A stretch of 37,478 bases of DNA from Salinivirgaceae bacterium (GCA_017551905.1 JAFZKK010000043.1:1-37478); one strand, 5' to 3'; counted from the first letter of the stretch, positions 8,717 to 18,390 are shown. Program-made: numbers and translations. The notes: generated from the letters alone by a model not told the origin.

Positions 8717-9820
8717 TCAGCACCTTGCATACACCTTGCCCGGCAGTGTTTTGACAAGACCATTCATCTCCATTGAGAGCAACAGCACCGACACTTTCGA
8801 CATCGAGAGTTCGGTTTGGCGGCAGATGACATCGATGGTTAGGTCGTTTTCCTGCAGCGCGTCGTAAATTTTCTGGCTCTCAGGGTCAAGCTCGACAAAC
8901 AGCTTTTTCTGCACCGCTTTAGGCTGAGTGTTCCAACCCAAGAAATACTCAATATCGGCAAACGACTCAATCAGTTGCGCCTGATGGCTCTTTATCAGCA
9001 TATTACAACCGAGCGAGTAACGGTCGGTGTTGCGGCCAGGGAGGGCGAAAACATCGCGGCTGTAGGAGTTTGCTATCTCGGCCGTTATCAGCGAGCCGCC
9101 TTTGATGTCCGACTCCACAACCAACGTAGCGTCGCACAGGCCGGCAATGATGCGGTTGCGGCGGACAAAATTGTTCTTGTCGGCAAAAACCTTCTGGAAA
9201 AACTCTGTAACCAAACAGCCTTTTTGTGTCATCTGTGCGGCAATGTCGCGGTGTGCGGCCGGGTAGATGGTATCGAGCCCGTGTCCCAAAACGCCGATGG
9301 TTGGCACATCGAACTCAAGCGCCGCCTTGTGTGCCGCCACATCGATGCCGTAGGCCAGACCGCTAACAATGCAGATGTCGGTGCGTTTGTTTTTGGCCTC
9401 CTCGACAAGCTGACGACAGAACGCCTGCCCTCGTTGCGATGCGTTGCGCGTTCCCACAACCGCCAAATATTTGAGCTGATTGTCAATTGGTTGTCCTTTT
9501 GTGAACAGGATTAGCGGCGCGTCTTCGCACTGTTTCAACCTTTCGGGATACCGCTTGTCGAACCAATTGATGATGTTAATACCGAACTTCTGCGCAAACT
9601 CCAGCGTCTCGTCGGCTTTCTGGTAGTAATCGGTTTTGGTGATTACCTCCGACAAGGTTTGCCCGATGCCGGGAATATGCTGCAAATCAGCACTTTTCAG
9701 TTTAAAGATTTCTTTGATTCCGCCGCCGTACGATATCAGCCGCCGCGCTATTGTGCTGCCAATGCCGGGAATGGCCCAAAGCGCAAGATAATCGCGTATA
9801 TCCTCAGCCTCGGCACTCAT
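8717..9820 (-). CDS. dprA: DprA/Smf DNA-processing protein
   Basis: Binds incoming single-stranded DNA and loads RecA during transformation. The 367 residues show an N-terminal helix-hairpin-helix region (1-65, IPGIGSTIARRL and IPGIGQTLSEVI), a Rossmann-like core (about 85-300) with VVGTR (121-125), SGLAYGID (153-160), GVLGHGLDTIYP (176-187) and NNFVRRNRIIAGL (216-228), and a C-terminal winged-helix region (about 310-365). All hallmark motifs are intact. The start ATG overlaps the stop of the upstream gene (TAATG), so the two are translationally coupled. It converges with comF, another competence gene. Confidence 0.96.
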   Translation of the reverse strand: MSAEAEDIRDYLALWAIPGIGSTIARRLISYGGGIKEIFKLKSADLQHIPGIGQTLSEVITKTDYYQKADETLEFAQKFGINIINWFDKRYPERLKQCEDAPLILFTKGQPIDNQLKYLAVVGTRNASQRGQAFCRQLVEEAKNKRTDICIVSGLAYGIDVAAHKAALEFDVPTIGVLGHGLDTIYPAAHRDIAAQMTQKGCLVTEFFQKVFADKNNFVRRNRIIAGLCDATLVVESDIKGGSLITAEIANSYSRDVFALPGRNTDRYSLGCNMLIKSHQAQLIESFADIEYFLGWNTQPKAVQKKLFVELDPESQKIYDALQENDLTIDVICRQTELSMSKVSVLLLSMEMNGLVKTLPGKVYARC

Positions 9821-10287
9821 TAAGCGTCGCGTTTTTTGATGGTTTCCAAAAGGGCGAACGAGCGCTTCATCTTATCAACATCTTCATTATCAAGAAGATT
9901 GATGCAGATTTTTGGGTATTCGGCCTTTCCGCCTGGTGTGTTTTTAAAAATGGTAAGATGCGTTTGGAGCCCGCTTTTCTGTATCGTGTATCCGGCAAAA
10001 TCCGCCGCATTTATCTTGATGGAATTGTTATCGGTGCGTATGGGCCAAAGCGCTTTGTATCTGATAATTACCTTTTCGGGAGAGACAAACACCATAATGT
10101 AATTATAGTGCATCAGCATCGCAAAAGCCGCGTAAGCCGCCAAAGCGCCGCCACCGATAATGACCGGCAACAAGCCGCTTGCGACATCGAGCAAATAAAT
10201 CAACGCCACCGACAGCACTATAACCGCCGGAATAACAGCGTACAAGAGCCTTACTTGCGATGCGATATTTTTATTGTCTATCTTCAT
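9820..10287 (-). CDS. Two-helix membrane protein with PH-like cytoplasmic region
   Basis: 155 residues from MKIDNKNIAS (an upstream ATG at 10347 would give 175). Two hydrophobic helices (about 14-36 and 41-63) are followed by a beta-rich segment (VFVSPEKVIIRYKALWPIR, SIKINAADFAGYTI, LTIFKN, ICINLL) and a C-terminal helix (DVDKMKRSFALLETIKK). This layout resembles bacterial PH-domain membrane proteins, but I do not recognise a precise family. Its stop overlaps the dprA start by one base (TAATG), so it is the first gene of a two-gene transcript. Function unknown. Confidence 0.75.
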   Translation of the reverse strand: MKIDNKNIASQVRLLYAVIPAVIVLSVALIYLLDVASGLLPVIIGGGALAAYAAFAMLMHYNYIMVFVSPEKVIIRYKALWPIRTDNNSIKINAADFAGYTIQKSGLQTHLTIFKNTPGGKAEYPKICINLLDNEDVDKMKRSFALLETIKKRDA

Positions 10288-10373
10288 TTTGACAGCCGTT
10301 TCGATGTTTGTAAACACAAAATGTGCCAGACGTTTTCCAACGGTCAACTAAAAACGGCTATTTGTCAATTCCG

Positions 10374-10404
10374 AGAAAAAATAAAGGCGCATTTTTCGTG
10401 CGCC
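10374..10404 (-). terminator. Rho-independent terminator after metK
   Basis: On the minus strand, arms GGCGCA and TGCGCC (10386-10404) enclose a 7-base loop and are followed by a T-rich tract (TTTATTTTTTC). It lies 27 bases past the metK stop. Confidence 0.8.
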
Positions 10405-10430
10405 TCTATTCTGTTGTGACTTTCAATCTG

Positions 10431-11684
10431 TTACAAGCCGAACGCCTTTTTCACGGTGTCGACATAATCGAGTTTCTCCCAAGTGAACAGCTCCACTTCG
10501 ATTTCCTTCCGGCCCGAATATGGCGATTCGAAAATTTTCTTCACTTTCTGCGGCTCGCGGCCCATGTGTCCGTAAGAGGCTGTCTCCTCGTAGATTGGGT
10601 TGCGCAGCTTCAGGCGGTCTTCGATGGCTGCCGGACGAAGGTCGAATATCTCCGACACTTTCTGAGCTATCTCGCCGTCGGTCAGCTTCACCTTCGATGT
10701 GCCGTAGGTGTTGACAAACACGCCCACCGGACGAGCCACGCCGATAGCGTAAGCCACCTGCACCAGCACCTCGCTTGCAACACCCGCAGCCACAAGGTTT
10801 TTGGCTATATGGCGTGCCGCGTAAGCTGCCGAGCGGTCAACCTTCGATGGGTCTTTACCCGAGAACGCGCCGCCGCCATGTGCGCCTTTGCCTCCGTAGG
10901 TGTCAACAATAATCTTGCGACCAGTTAGACCGGTGTCGCCGTGAGGTCCGCCAATAACAAACTTGCCTGTCGGATTAACGTGCAGAATGAACTTGCCGTC
11001 GAACAAAGCCTGAACGCGAGCCGGCAACTTGGCAACAGTGCGCGGAATCAGAATGTCGCGCACATCTTGTTTGATTTTTGCAAGCATCGGCTCATCAGCG
11101 TCAAACTCATCGTGTTGAGTTGAGACAACTATGGTGTGAATTCTAACCGGCTGATTGTCATCGTTATATTCTATTGTAACCTGACTCTTGGCATCGGGGC
11201 GCAGATAGGTCATAACCTTGCCCTCGCGACGGATAGCGGCCAACTCAAGCAAAAGTTTGTGCGACAACTCAAGAGCCAGCGGCATGTAGTTGTCGGTCTC
11301 GGTGCAAGCGTAACCGAACATCATTCCCTGGTCGCCGGCGCCTTGGTCCATATGGTTTTCGCGCACAACACCACGGTTGATGTCTGCCGACTGTTCGTGA
11401 ATGGCCGAGAGCACACCGCACGAATCGCCTTCAAAGCGATATTCGCCTTTGGTGTATCCGATGCGATTGATAACACGGCGCGCAACTTCCTGAACATCAA
11501 CGTATGCGTCGGAACGCACCTCGCCAGCCAGTATCACCTGACCGGTTGTCACAAGCGTCTCGCACGCAACCTTCGACGACGGGTCGAATGCTAAAAATTG
11601 GTCGACAAGAGCGTCTGAAATCTGGTCCGCCACTTTGTCTGGGTGTCCCTCCGACACCGATTCTGAAGTAAATAAGTATCCCAT
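10431..11684 (-). CDS. metK: S-adenosylmethionine synthetase
   Basis: Makes S-adenosylmethionine from methionine and ATP in the cytoplasm. The start at [17 protein letters not shown] gives 417 residues; an ATG 27 bases upstream is less likely because the chosen start is the conserved N-terminus and has AAGAG just before it. Family signatures are present: GHPDK (13-17), [12 protein letters not shown] (115-126), and the glycine-rich [18 protein letters not shown] loop followed by VDRSAAY. The gene stands alone, with a promoter and a probable SAM-II riboswitch upstream and a terminator downstream. It would thus be repressed by its own product. Confidence 0.97.
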   Translation of the reverse strand: MGYLFTSESVSEGHPDKVADQISDALVDQFLAFDPSSKVACETLVTTGQVILAGEVRSDAYVDVQEVARRVINRIGYTKGEYRFEGDSCGVLSAIHEQSADINRGVVRENHMDQGAGDQGMMFGYACTETDNYMPLALELSHKLLLELAAIRREGKVMTYLRPDAKSQVTIEYNDDNQPVRIHTIVVSTQHDEFDADEPMLAKIKQDVRDILIPRTVAKLPARVQALFDGKFILHVNPTGKFVIGGPHGDTGLTGRKIIVDTYGGKGAHGGGAFSGKDPSKVDRSAAYAARHIAKNLVAAGVASEVLVQVAYAIGVARPVGVFVNTYGTSKVKLTDGEIAQKVSEIFDLRPAAIEDRLKLRNPIYEETASYGHMGREPQKVKKIFESPYSGRKEIEVELFTWEKLDYVDTVKKAFGL

Positions 11685-11748
11685 ATCTCTTAAAATTTGA
11701 TTAATAATCAATTAGATGGGAAAATTGGAGGAGGCTGCAAATGAAAAT

Positions 11749-11800
11749 TGTGCTTTAGCATTTTTTTCTGTGGTTGCAATCAACTCAAATCTTTCCACAA
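11749..11800 (-). promoter_or_regulatory. Probable SAM-II riboswitch in the metK leader
   Basis: Read on the minus strand, the leader contains stem GTGG (11795-11798) closing with CCAC in TTGCAACCAC, the internal GATTTGAG segment, an A-rich linker, and AAATGCTAAAGC. This order of elements matches the SAM-II (metA-type) pseudoknot motif, which binds S-adenosylmethionine and is known upstream of methionine genes. It starts at the predicted transcription start, about 6 bases past the -7 box, and ends 65 bases before the metK ATG. I see no terminator hairpin between it and metK, so control is more likely at translation or by leader structure. The assignment is by recognition of the motif, without a covariance search. 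Confidence 0.72.
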
Positions 11801-11805
11801 CGGCG

Positions 11806-11836
11806 CAAAGATAATAACACAAACAGAAAACCCAAG
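11806..11836 (-). promoter_or_regulatory. metK: metK promoter
   Basis: Minus-strand CTTG, a 19-base spacer, then TATCTTTG (11806-11813), close to the Bacteroidetes TTTG-N19-TAnnTTTG consensus. It implies transcription from about 11800, giving a leader of about 115 bases that holds the riboswitch. Confidence 0.65.
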
Positions 11837-11860
11837 CGCTAACAAAGACAAAAAAACGCC

Positions 11861-12733
11861 TTACTTTATCACATCAAACCCCTCGCCATAAACGCTCATA
11901 ACGGCTTCCTGCGAGATGAACGCCTGCGGGTCGATTTGCTTGACAATTTTATGAACTGCCTGAACTTGTGTCTTTTTCACAATCGAGAGGATGACTTTCA
12001 TCTCTTTTTTTGAGTACCAGCCTTGGCCGTCGAGAATGGTGACACCGCGGTCGAGTTGCGATGTGATGGCGTCGGCAATCTCGGCATAGTGCTTCGAGAA
12101 AATCATCATCTGTACCGACTGTTTGCGGCCAACAAGCACAATATCAATGCAATAGGTGAGCGTGAACATCGCCACAAAGCCGTAAACCATTTTCTCGACA
12201 CTGTTGAAAATGAAGTACGATGAAGCCACCACCAAAGCATCGCAGACCATAATGGCGCGGCCTGGCATAATATCGCGGTACTTGTTGATTATCATTGCGA
12301 TAATGTCGGTGCCGCCCGTGCTGCCGCCCTGCAAAAAAACAAGGCCGATGCCCAAACCGCCAATGGCGCCGCCAATCACTGTGGCCATAAACGCCTCGTT
12401 GACAATGGGCTCGGTTATCACACCGCGCAAGATGCGGACAAAGAGCGTAATCATTGCAATGCTGTAGATGGTTTTGACGCCGAACGACGCACCTAAAATC
12501 TTGATAGCCAACGCTAAAAGTATAACGTTGATGCCCACGTACGAATATTCAACGGGGAAGCCCGTGGCGTAGAAAATGGCCGAAGCCATACCGGCCACGC
12601 CGCCGCTCACCACCTGCGCCGGCAGTATGAACGACGCCCAACCCAACGAGTAGATGAACAGTCCCACCGTCATTATGGCATAGGAACGGATGGTTTCGGG
12701 TATTGATGCTTGCAATTTCATCTCACAAAACAT
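11861..12733 (-). CDS. YitT family membrane protein (DUF161 + DUF2179)
   Basis: 290 residues (a start 12 bases downstream at MKLQASIPETI is equally possible). About five membrane helices fill residues 15-195 (GLFIYSLGWASFILPAQVVSGG, VGINVILLALAIKILG, FLQGGSTGGTDIIAMIINKY). The C-terminal soluble DUF2179 region (about 205-290) contains DRGVTILDGQGWYSKKEMKV and ends PQAFISQEAVMSVYGEGFD. The SGGVAGMA and GGSTGGTDII glycine motifs are typical of the family. Substrate is unknown; roles in transport have been proposed for relatives. It stands between metK and the TA pair in the same direction. Confidence 0.9.
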   Translation of the reverse strand: MFCEMKLQASIPETIRSYAIMTVGLFIYSLGWASFILPAQVVSGGVAGMASAIFYATGFPVEYSYVGINVILLALAIKILGASFGVKTIYSIAMITLFVRILRGVITEPIVNEAFMATVIGGAIGGLGIGLVFLQGGSTGGTDIIAMIINKYRDIMPGRAIMVCDALVVASSYFIFNSVEKMVYGFVAMFTLTYCIDIVLVGRKQSVQMMIFSKHYAEIADAITSQLDRGVTILDGQGWYSKKEMKVILSIVKKTQVQAVHKIVKQIDPQAFISQEAVMSVYGEGFDVIK

Positions 12734-12788
12734 TTTTTGATTACGAGCACAAATCTATTGCAGAATTGCTGAAAGTGAACAGTGAAAA

Positions 12789-13142
12789 TCAACTCTCTTC
12801 GTATTCTTTAAGATACTGAAGCACTTGCTGTTTCAGTGGTGGAATATCGTTTTTAGCCGTAGCCCACAACTTTTGTTTCGATACAGTTGCGTAACCGTGC
12901 ACCAATACATGCCGCATACCAATAATCTGTTGCCACGGCAGTTCGGGATGAGAGACGATAAACTCTTTAGATAGCATATAAGCGGCCTCGCCAACAATCT
13001 CAACATTCTTCATAACAGCAAAATAGAGAACATAGTCCTTCTCGAACTGTTCATAATTAGCGTTTGAAAGCATTCGCTCGATATTTTCGGCATACTCAAC
13101 AATATGTTTCAGCCGCCCCGCGTCTCTATCAGGCTCTCTCAT
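12789..13142 (-). CDS. hepT: HepT-like HEPN ribonuclease toxin
   Basis: 117 residues, all helical, of the DUF86/HepT type. The HEPN catalytic motif Rx4HxY is present as RHVLVHGY: Arg77, His82 and Tyr84. In characterised MntA-HepT pairs the motif tyrosine is AMPylated by the nucleotidyltransferase partner, which silences the RNase. The start overlaps the end of the upstream mntA-like gene by 14 bases. Likely a complete, functional toxin gene. The last residues are EYEES. Confidence 0.9.
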   Translation of the reverse strand: MREPDRDAGRLKHIVEYAENIERMLSNANYEQFEKDYVLYFAVMKNVEIVGEAAYMLSKEFIVSHPELPWQQIIGMRHVLVHGYATVSKQKLWATAKNDIPPLKQQVLQYLKEYEES

Positions 13143-13422
13143 AAATCAGTTTTTTATCCCGATTGACACTTTCAACGGCGTACGGTTCAAGCGTTCCGTC
13201 TTCAACCAAATCGACATTGCGCCCCGTTATGCGGCACAAATCCATATACATTCCGCCGATGGTGAAAAGGCTCACGTTGGCCGAATCGTCATAACTGACA
13301 AGCAAGTCGATATCGCTGTCGGCAGTCTCTTCGTTGCGGGAATACGAGCCGAACAACCAAACCTTTTTTACAGGTTTAGATGCGAAATATCGTGTAATCT
13401 TGTTCAAAAGCGGCGCGTCCAT
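13129..13422 (-). CDS. mntA: MntA-like minimal nucleotidyltransferase antitoxin
   Basis: 97 residues from MDAPLLNKITRYF, chosen because AAAGAAAGG lies just upstream; an ATG 48 bases further up would add MQKNVYYCTITKKGNN. The polymerase-beta-type site is intact: GSYSRN (25-30), Asp37 and Asp39 in DSDIDLLV, and a third acidic residue Asp71 in NVDLVE. MntA proteins transfer AMP to the partner HEPN toxin. The pairing with the Rx4HxY protein downstream, in the usual antitoxin-first order and overlapping, supports the assignment. Confidence 0.9.
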   Translation of the reverse strand: MDAPLLNKITRYFASKPVKKVWLFGSYSRNEETADSDIDLLVSYDDSANVSLFTIGGMYMDLCRITGRNVDLVEDGTLEPYAVESVNRDKKLIYERA

Positions 13423-13571
13423 ATTGTTGCCTTTCTTTGTTATAGTGCAATAATAGACATTTTTTTGCACAGACGATACGCAATGATACAGATTTTCAAC
13501 GTTTACGGTTTTCTAATAGAACCACGAATGTTCTTTGTCCAACTTCCGTGTGTTCCGTGATTTCCGTGGTA

Positions 13572-13608
13572 GAAAAACAAAAAAGCCACTCCAATCGGGG
13601 TGGCTTTT
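13572..13608 (-). terminator. Rho-independent terminator after leuS
   Basis: On the minus strand, a 12-base stem (AAAAGCCACCCC pairing GGAGTGGCTTTT, one wobble) around a 4-base loop is followed by TTTTTTGTTTTT. It begins 20 bases after the leuS stop. The adjacent 13515-13570 holds repeated TTCCGTG words of unknown role. Confidence 0.88.
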
Positions 13609-13627
13609 GTTGGTATAACAGATTGTC

Positions 13628-16239
13628 TTACAAAACAATATTGATAATCTTGCCAGGCACAACAATCACCATCTTCGGCGTTTTGCCGTCGAGCCATTTG
13701 GCGGCGGACTCGTGGGCCATTGCGGCATCCTGAACCTGCTGCTGCGTGGCGTCTTTCGGCAACTCGATTGAGAAGCGCGTCTTGCCGTTGAACGATACGG
13801 GGTAGGTGACCATATCTTCAACCAACTTCGACTCGTCGCAGACGGGCCACGGCTCGTAGGCTATCGACTCGGTGCCGCCGTACATCTGCCACAACTCTTC
13901 GGCAAGGTGCGGGGCAAACGGCGCCAGCACTTTGGCAAAATCGCGAGCAACCGAAACCGACACTTTCTTGGCTTTGTAGCAAGCGTTGGTGAATATCATC
14001 ATCTGCGAAATGGCAGTGTTAAAGCGCAGTCCTTCAATATCTTCGGCCACTTTCTTGATTGTCTTGTGCAACTCTTTCACCACATCGGCAGAGTCTTGCA
14101 GACTGTCGGCAACGTTGTCCTTCTCGCTGAAGAAGCGGAACACGCGCGCCAGGAAGTTGAACACGCCCTTCACGCCACTCTCGGCCCACGGTTTCACGGC
14201 ATCGAGCGGTCCCATAAACATCTCGTAAAGGCGAAGGCTGTCGGCTCCGTAGTGGGCAATCACATCGTCGGGATTAACCACATTCTTGAGCGATTTCGAC
14301 ATCTTGGCCACAATCTGACGAAGTTCGGCGCCAGTCTCCTTGTGGTAGAATTTGCCGTCGCGCTCTTCAACCATATCCGAAGTGACTTTGGCTCCAGCCT
14401 GTGTCTCGTAGGCGAAAGCCAGAATCATTCCCTGATTGAACAGTTTCTGATAAGGCTCGTCGGTGTGGACAATGCCCAAATCGTACAAAACCTTGTGCCA
14501 GAAACGGCTGTAGAGCAAGTGAAGCACGGCGTGCTCGGCACCGCCCACATACAAATCGACAGGCATCCAGTAGTTTTCGGCTTCAACCGAGAACGGCGCA
14601 GAGTCGTTCGGTGGGTCGGTGGAGCGCAGATAGTACCAGCACGAGCCAGCCCATTGCGGCATTGTATTGGTCTCGTAGCGGCCGCGGCGGCCATTTTTGT
14701 CGGTAACGTTTAGCCAGTCGGTGGCGTTTGCCAGCGGCGATTCGCCAGTGTCGCTCGGTTCGTATTTGGTCAGTTCGGGCAGTTTGTGCGGAAGGTCCTT
14801 CTCATCGACCATCGTAACTTCGCCGTCTTCCCAGTGAATGATTGGGAACGGCTCGCCCCAGTAGCGTTGGCGGCTGAACAACCAGTCGCGGATTTTATAG
14901 TTGACCGTGGCCTTGCCCAGATTGCGCTCGGTGAGCCAGGCAATCATCTTGTCAATGGCGTCTTTCTTGTTCAAACCATCAAGGAATCCCGAATTGACGT
15001 GCACGCCGTCTTCGGTCCAGGCTTGCTCCTGCACATCGACTTCCGATTTCAGAACTTCGATAATCGGCAGGTTGAATTTCTTGGCAAACTCCCAGTCGCG
15101 TGTGTCGTGGGCGGGCACGGCCATAATGGCGCCCGTTCCGTAGCCCATCAGCACGTAGTCGGCCACCCAAATAGGTATCAATGTGCCGTTTACGGGATTT
15201 TTTGCATATCGGCCAGAGAACACACCAGTCTTCTCCTTTGCCAGTTCGGTGCGGTCAAGGTCCGATTTCATCGAAGCCTGACGGCGATATTCGTCAACGG
15301 CGGCCTTTTGGTCGGGCGTTACAATTTGGTCAATCATCGGGTGCTCGGGCGCTATAACCATATAGGTGGCGCCGAACAAGGTGTCGCAGCGGGTGGTGTA
15401 AACGGTGAGTTTGGCATCAACGCCGTCGAGTTCAAAATCGACTTCGGCACCCGTCGAGCGGCCAATCCAGTTGCGCTGCATATCTTTGACACCAGCGGGC
15501 CAGTCCAAACCATCAAGGCCTTTCAACAGGCGCTCAGCATACAACGGAATACGCAACATCCATTGTTTCAGATTCTTGCGATTCACTTGGCAGCCGCATT
15601 CTCGTGCGAGCCGTCGTTCAAAACTTCTTCGTTGGCGCAGACGGTCTTGCAGTTGGGGCACCACCACACTTGGGCGTTGTCGTAGTATGCAAGACGTTGT
15701 GAGTCAACGTATTTATTTACTTCGGCATCGCCTTTGGCCTTAATGTCGGCAGGAATTGGCAACTCCGAAATGGGGCGGCCTTTCTGCTGCTCCTTGTCGA
15801 ACCAGGTGTTGTAGAGTTTAATGAAAATCCACTGTGTCCACTTGTAATACTTTGGGTCAGTGGTGTTTATCTCGCGGTCCCAATCGTAACTCAAGCCCAG
15901 CGACTTGATTTGGCGACGGAACGTGTCGCAGTTCTTTTTGGTGGTAATGGCAGGGTGAGTGCCCGATTGACTGGCATACTGCTCGGCAGGCAGACCGAAG
16001 GCGTCCCAACCCATCGGGTGAAGAACGTTGAAGCCCTTCATACGCTTGTATCTGCTCACAATGTCGGTTGCCGTGTATCCCTCGGGGTGACCAACGTGCA
16101 GTCCCGCTCCCGACGGATAGGGGAACATATCGAGTGCGTAGAATTTAGGTTTCGATTTGTCTAAAACGGTCTTAAAGGTTTTGTTTTTCTCCCAATAAGC
16201 CTGCCATTTCTGTTCGATTTCGGTGAAGTTGTAATCCAT
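13628..16239 (-). CDS. leuS: Leucyl-tRNA synthetase, split by a frameshift near 15600
   Basis: Charges tRNA-Leu with leucine. The 5' part (16239 to about 15600) encodes the start of the catalytic fold with HIGH-type [16 protein letters not shown] and the zinc-type CPNC. The frame then ends in ENAAAK-stop at 15583. The 3' part, one frame over, resumes at [17 protein letters not shown] and runs through the editing domain ([22 protein letters not shown]), the KMSKS loop ([11 protein letters not shown]) and the anticodon-binding domain to the true stop at 13628. Restoring one base at 15599-15600 yields a continuous ~870-residue enzyme reading ...[12 protein letters not shown]. No other leuS is visible, and the gene is essential, so a sequencing or assembly error is likelier than true loss. 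Confidence 0.92.
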
Positions 16240-16332
16240 AAACCATTGATATTTAGCGGCATTGCTTTGCCACGATTTCTATTTTGTTTTGAAACGCAAA
16301 ACTAAAAAAAAACGTGAACGAATGATGAAAGG

Positions 16333-16382
16333 AAAAATAAAGGGGCTGTGAGGATTTAACCGGTCCAAAGAATGGTCAGCCC
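16333..16382 (-). terminator. Possible terminator at the end of the polysaccharide operon
   Basis: Minus-strand arms GGGCTG and CAGCCC (16343-16382) enclose a 28-base loop and are followed by a T-rich tract (CTTTATTTTTCC). It lies just past the deacetylase stop. The long loop makes it weaker than the leuS terminator. Confidence 0.45.
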
Positions 16383-16390
16383 GACTCCCG

Positions 16391-17236
16391 TCACACCCTC
16401 ACCACCGGCACCTGCGACCAATCAATCTGCCGCTCGGCGGTGGCAATGTCGGTGAAGGGGAAATCGGTGAGCCAACGGCGAAGTTTTGCCTCGGCACCTT
16501 TCAAACCTATGTACGACTTGAACTTGCGCTTCAACGGCAGGCCTTTGAGCATTGGCTGACCGGCATCTAAATCGCGCGGATGGATGTACGACATCAGATA
16601 ATCTTGCTGGCTGCTCCACCGCTTGATGAGCGAGTATGGAAACAGGCGGAAATAGCCGCCGCCGGTGAAGATGATATGACGACCTGCTATCAGTTTGGTT
16701 GTTATGGGAAATTCGCGGATTGTTATGCCACCACGGCTGATAATACTTGGCACGGGGCGGCTATAGGTAGGCATTCCGCCGTGGCCGTGGTGCGCTGGAA
16801 ACACCGAACAATCGGTGGTTATACCTAACTCGGCAAGCGTCTCGAAAGCCCAACCCTCGCTCTCACGGATTGAAAATCCCGGCACACGGAACGTGGTTAC
16901 TTTCTGCCCTGTCAAATCCTCGAGAAACTTCACACTCGACGACACATCCTCGCGGAACTCGGCGGGTGTCTGCTCCCAAATGAGTTGGTGGTTCATTGTG
17001 TGGCTACCAATCTGATATTTGGCGGCAATCTGCCGAACCAAATCGGGGTAAGTTTTTGCTATCCAGCCGATTATAAAGAATGTCGCCCGAGAGTTGGTCT
17101 CTTCAAGAATGCGGAACAAGCGCTCCACATTTTGATAGATGCGCACCTCGTAGTTCCGCCATTGGTCCTCGGTGCGAGTCTCCTCAAAATCAAGGATATG
17201 GAACCACTCTTCGATGTCAAAGGTTAGGATGTTCAT
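16391..17236 (-). CDS. NodB-type polysaccharide deacetylase (DUF3473-like)
   Basis: 281 residues. The NodB-fold metal site is visible: Asp7 in FDIEEWFHI and His79/His83 in GSHTMNH. FRVPGFSIRES (116-126) forms the next conserved loop. The FDIEEWFHI opening is typical of the exopolysaccharide-locus deacetylases that carry a DUF3473 tail. Likely removes acetyl groups from an amino sugar of the surface polysaccharide. It overlaps the upstream ATP-grasp gene by four bases (ATGA) and is the last gene of the operon. The C-terminal IDWSQVPVV is duplicated as a relic at 20256-20322. Confidence 0.9.
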   Translation of the reverse strand: MNILTFDIEEWFHILDFEETRTEDQWRNYEVRIYQNVERLFRILEETNSRATFFIIGWIAKTYPDLVRQIAAKYQIGSHTMNHQLIWEQTPAEFREDVSSSVKFLEDLTGQKVTTFRVPGFSIRESEGWAFETLAELGITTDCSVFPAHHGHGGMPTYSRPVPSIISRGGITIREFPITTKLIAGRHIIFTGGGYFRLFPYSLIKRWSSQQDYLMSYIHPRDLDAGQPMLKGLPLKRKFKSYIGLKGAEAKLRRWLTDFPFTDIATAERQIDWSQVPVVRV

Positions 17237-18390
17237 ATATCAATCTTGCGTTTCTTCTTGTCTTTAAAGAATTTGCCAATGCCCTGAATTGTAAATGTTA
17301 CCGCAGGCCACATATCGGCCCAACTGAAAATCTGATGAACACAATTTATGAAGTTAAACCACGACGGGGTGCAACGAAACCGTTCTTTTGACTTCAAAAA
17401 CCATAAGACATCGGTGTGCATATATCGTAACTGCACACCATATTTAACGTTGAACGCATCTTCCACGTTTTCTTTCCTAAAATCCTGCAATATGAGTTTC
17501 GAGAAATTAACACCAGCCGCAAAGCAAATCTTCACACTACCAGTAATACGTGGGTTGATTTCCATAACTTTAGCCTTATTATCACGTGGGTCTTGAATAA
17601 GGTCAATGTCAGCATAACCGCGCCATCCAATTTTCTCAAGCAATGTCTTACAACTCTCAATAATGTCGGGGCGGTCAACCGTTGTGTTTAGTGTGCTTGA
17701 ACCACCGTTTATAGGATACCACCGATTTTTGGCAAAAACGCAAGCGGCCTTTAATGTTCCCTCTCGGTCGACATACATCTCACATTTATATTGAATGTCG
17801 GTCTGCGGAATATATTCCTGAATCAGCATCGGCCCGTATTTTTTCTCTGCCTTACTGTAATATTCCATTAAGTCCGCTTTATCTTCTGAAATATGAAACC
17901 CAACGGCAGCCTGACCTGTTCTTGGTTTCACCACCAAAGGATACAATACACTTGATTCTTGCGATAGAAAATCGTCCAAAGAAGCGAATGTATTGGGGCA
18001 AGGAACACCATTCGCCATACAAACTTGCATTGTCTTTAGCTTGTCGCAAGCAAACTGAAATGTTTCCCAATCCTTCACAATCGGGGTTGTCAGTTCTCCT
18101 AATTCGTTTTTATGCTTCGATAGCAAAATGGCGATATCATCATTCAAAGGAATAACCAAATCGTAATGGTACTTTTTCAACTCGTCCTTCAATACATCGA
18201 GCGACTTCTCCGGCTGTCTGGCATCAAAAAACGCCAACAACTTTCTATGAGGATATTTCGATGAATAGCCCGGGTCAAGTTTGCTGCCATTGTAGGTGGT
18301 AACCTCCGCTCCCAAATCCCGCATCGATTTTGCCAACGGAAGCACTTGCCTTGCCCTGCCCTCAATTAACAAAACTTTTATTTTGTCCAT
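17233..18390 (-). CDS. ATP-grasp carboxylate ligase-like protein
   Basis: 385 residues with an ATP-grasp fold: N-terminal pre-ATP-grasp domain (1-110), LVVKPRTGQAAVGF (152-165) supplying the phosphate-binding lysine, LIQEYIPQTDIQYKCEM (189-205), and the metal-binding KVMEINPRITGS (274-285). The closest pattern is the carbamoyl-phosphate-synthase-like/PylC-like group that joins a carboxylate to an amine or other nucleophile. Within this locus it probably adds an amide-linked substituent or makes a precursor, but the substrate cannot be told. It lies 9 bases after the acyltransferase gene and overlaps the deacetylase gene. Confidence 0.88.
   Translation of the reverse strand: MDKIKVLLIEGRARQVLPLAKSMRDLGAEVTTYNGSKLDPGYSSKYPHRKLLAFFDARQPEKSLDVLKDELKKYHYDLVIPLNDDIAILLSKHKNELGELTTPIVKDWETFQFACDKLKTMQVCMANGVPCPNTFASLDDFLSQESSVLYPLVVKPRTGQAAVGFHISEDKADLMEYYSKAEKKYGPMLIQEYIPQTDIQYKCEMYVDREGTLKAACVFAKNRWYPINGGSSTLNTTVDRPDIIESCKTLLEKIGWRGYADIDLIQDPRDNKAKVMEINPRITGSVKICFAAGVNFSKLILQDFRKENVEDAFNVKYGVQLRYMHTDVLWFLKSKERFRCTPSWFNFINCVHQIFSWADMWPAVTFTIQGIGKFFKDKKKRKIDI

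Noticed and set aside
15583..15667. Programmed frameshift in leuS
   Set aside because: No slippery heptamer or downstream structure was seen at the break, and LeuRS is not known to use recoding.
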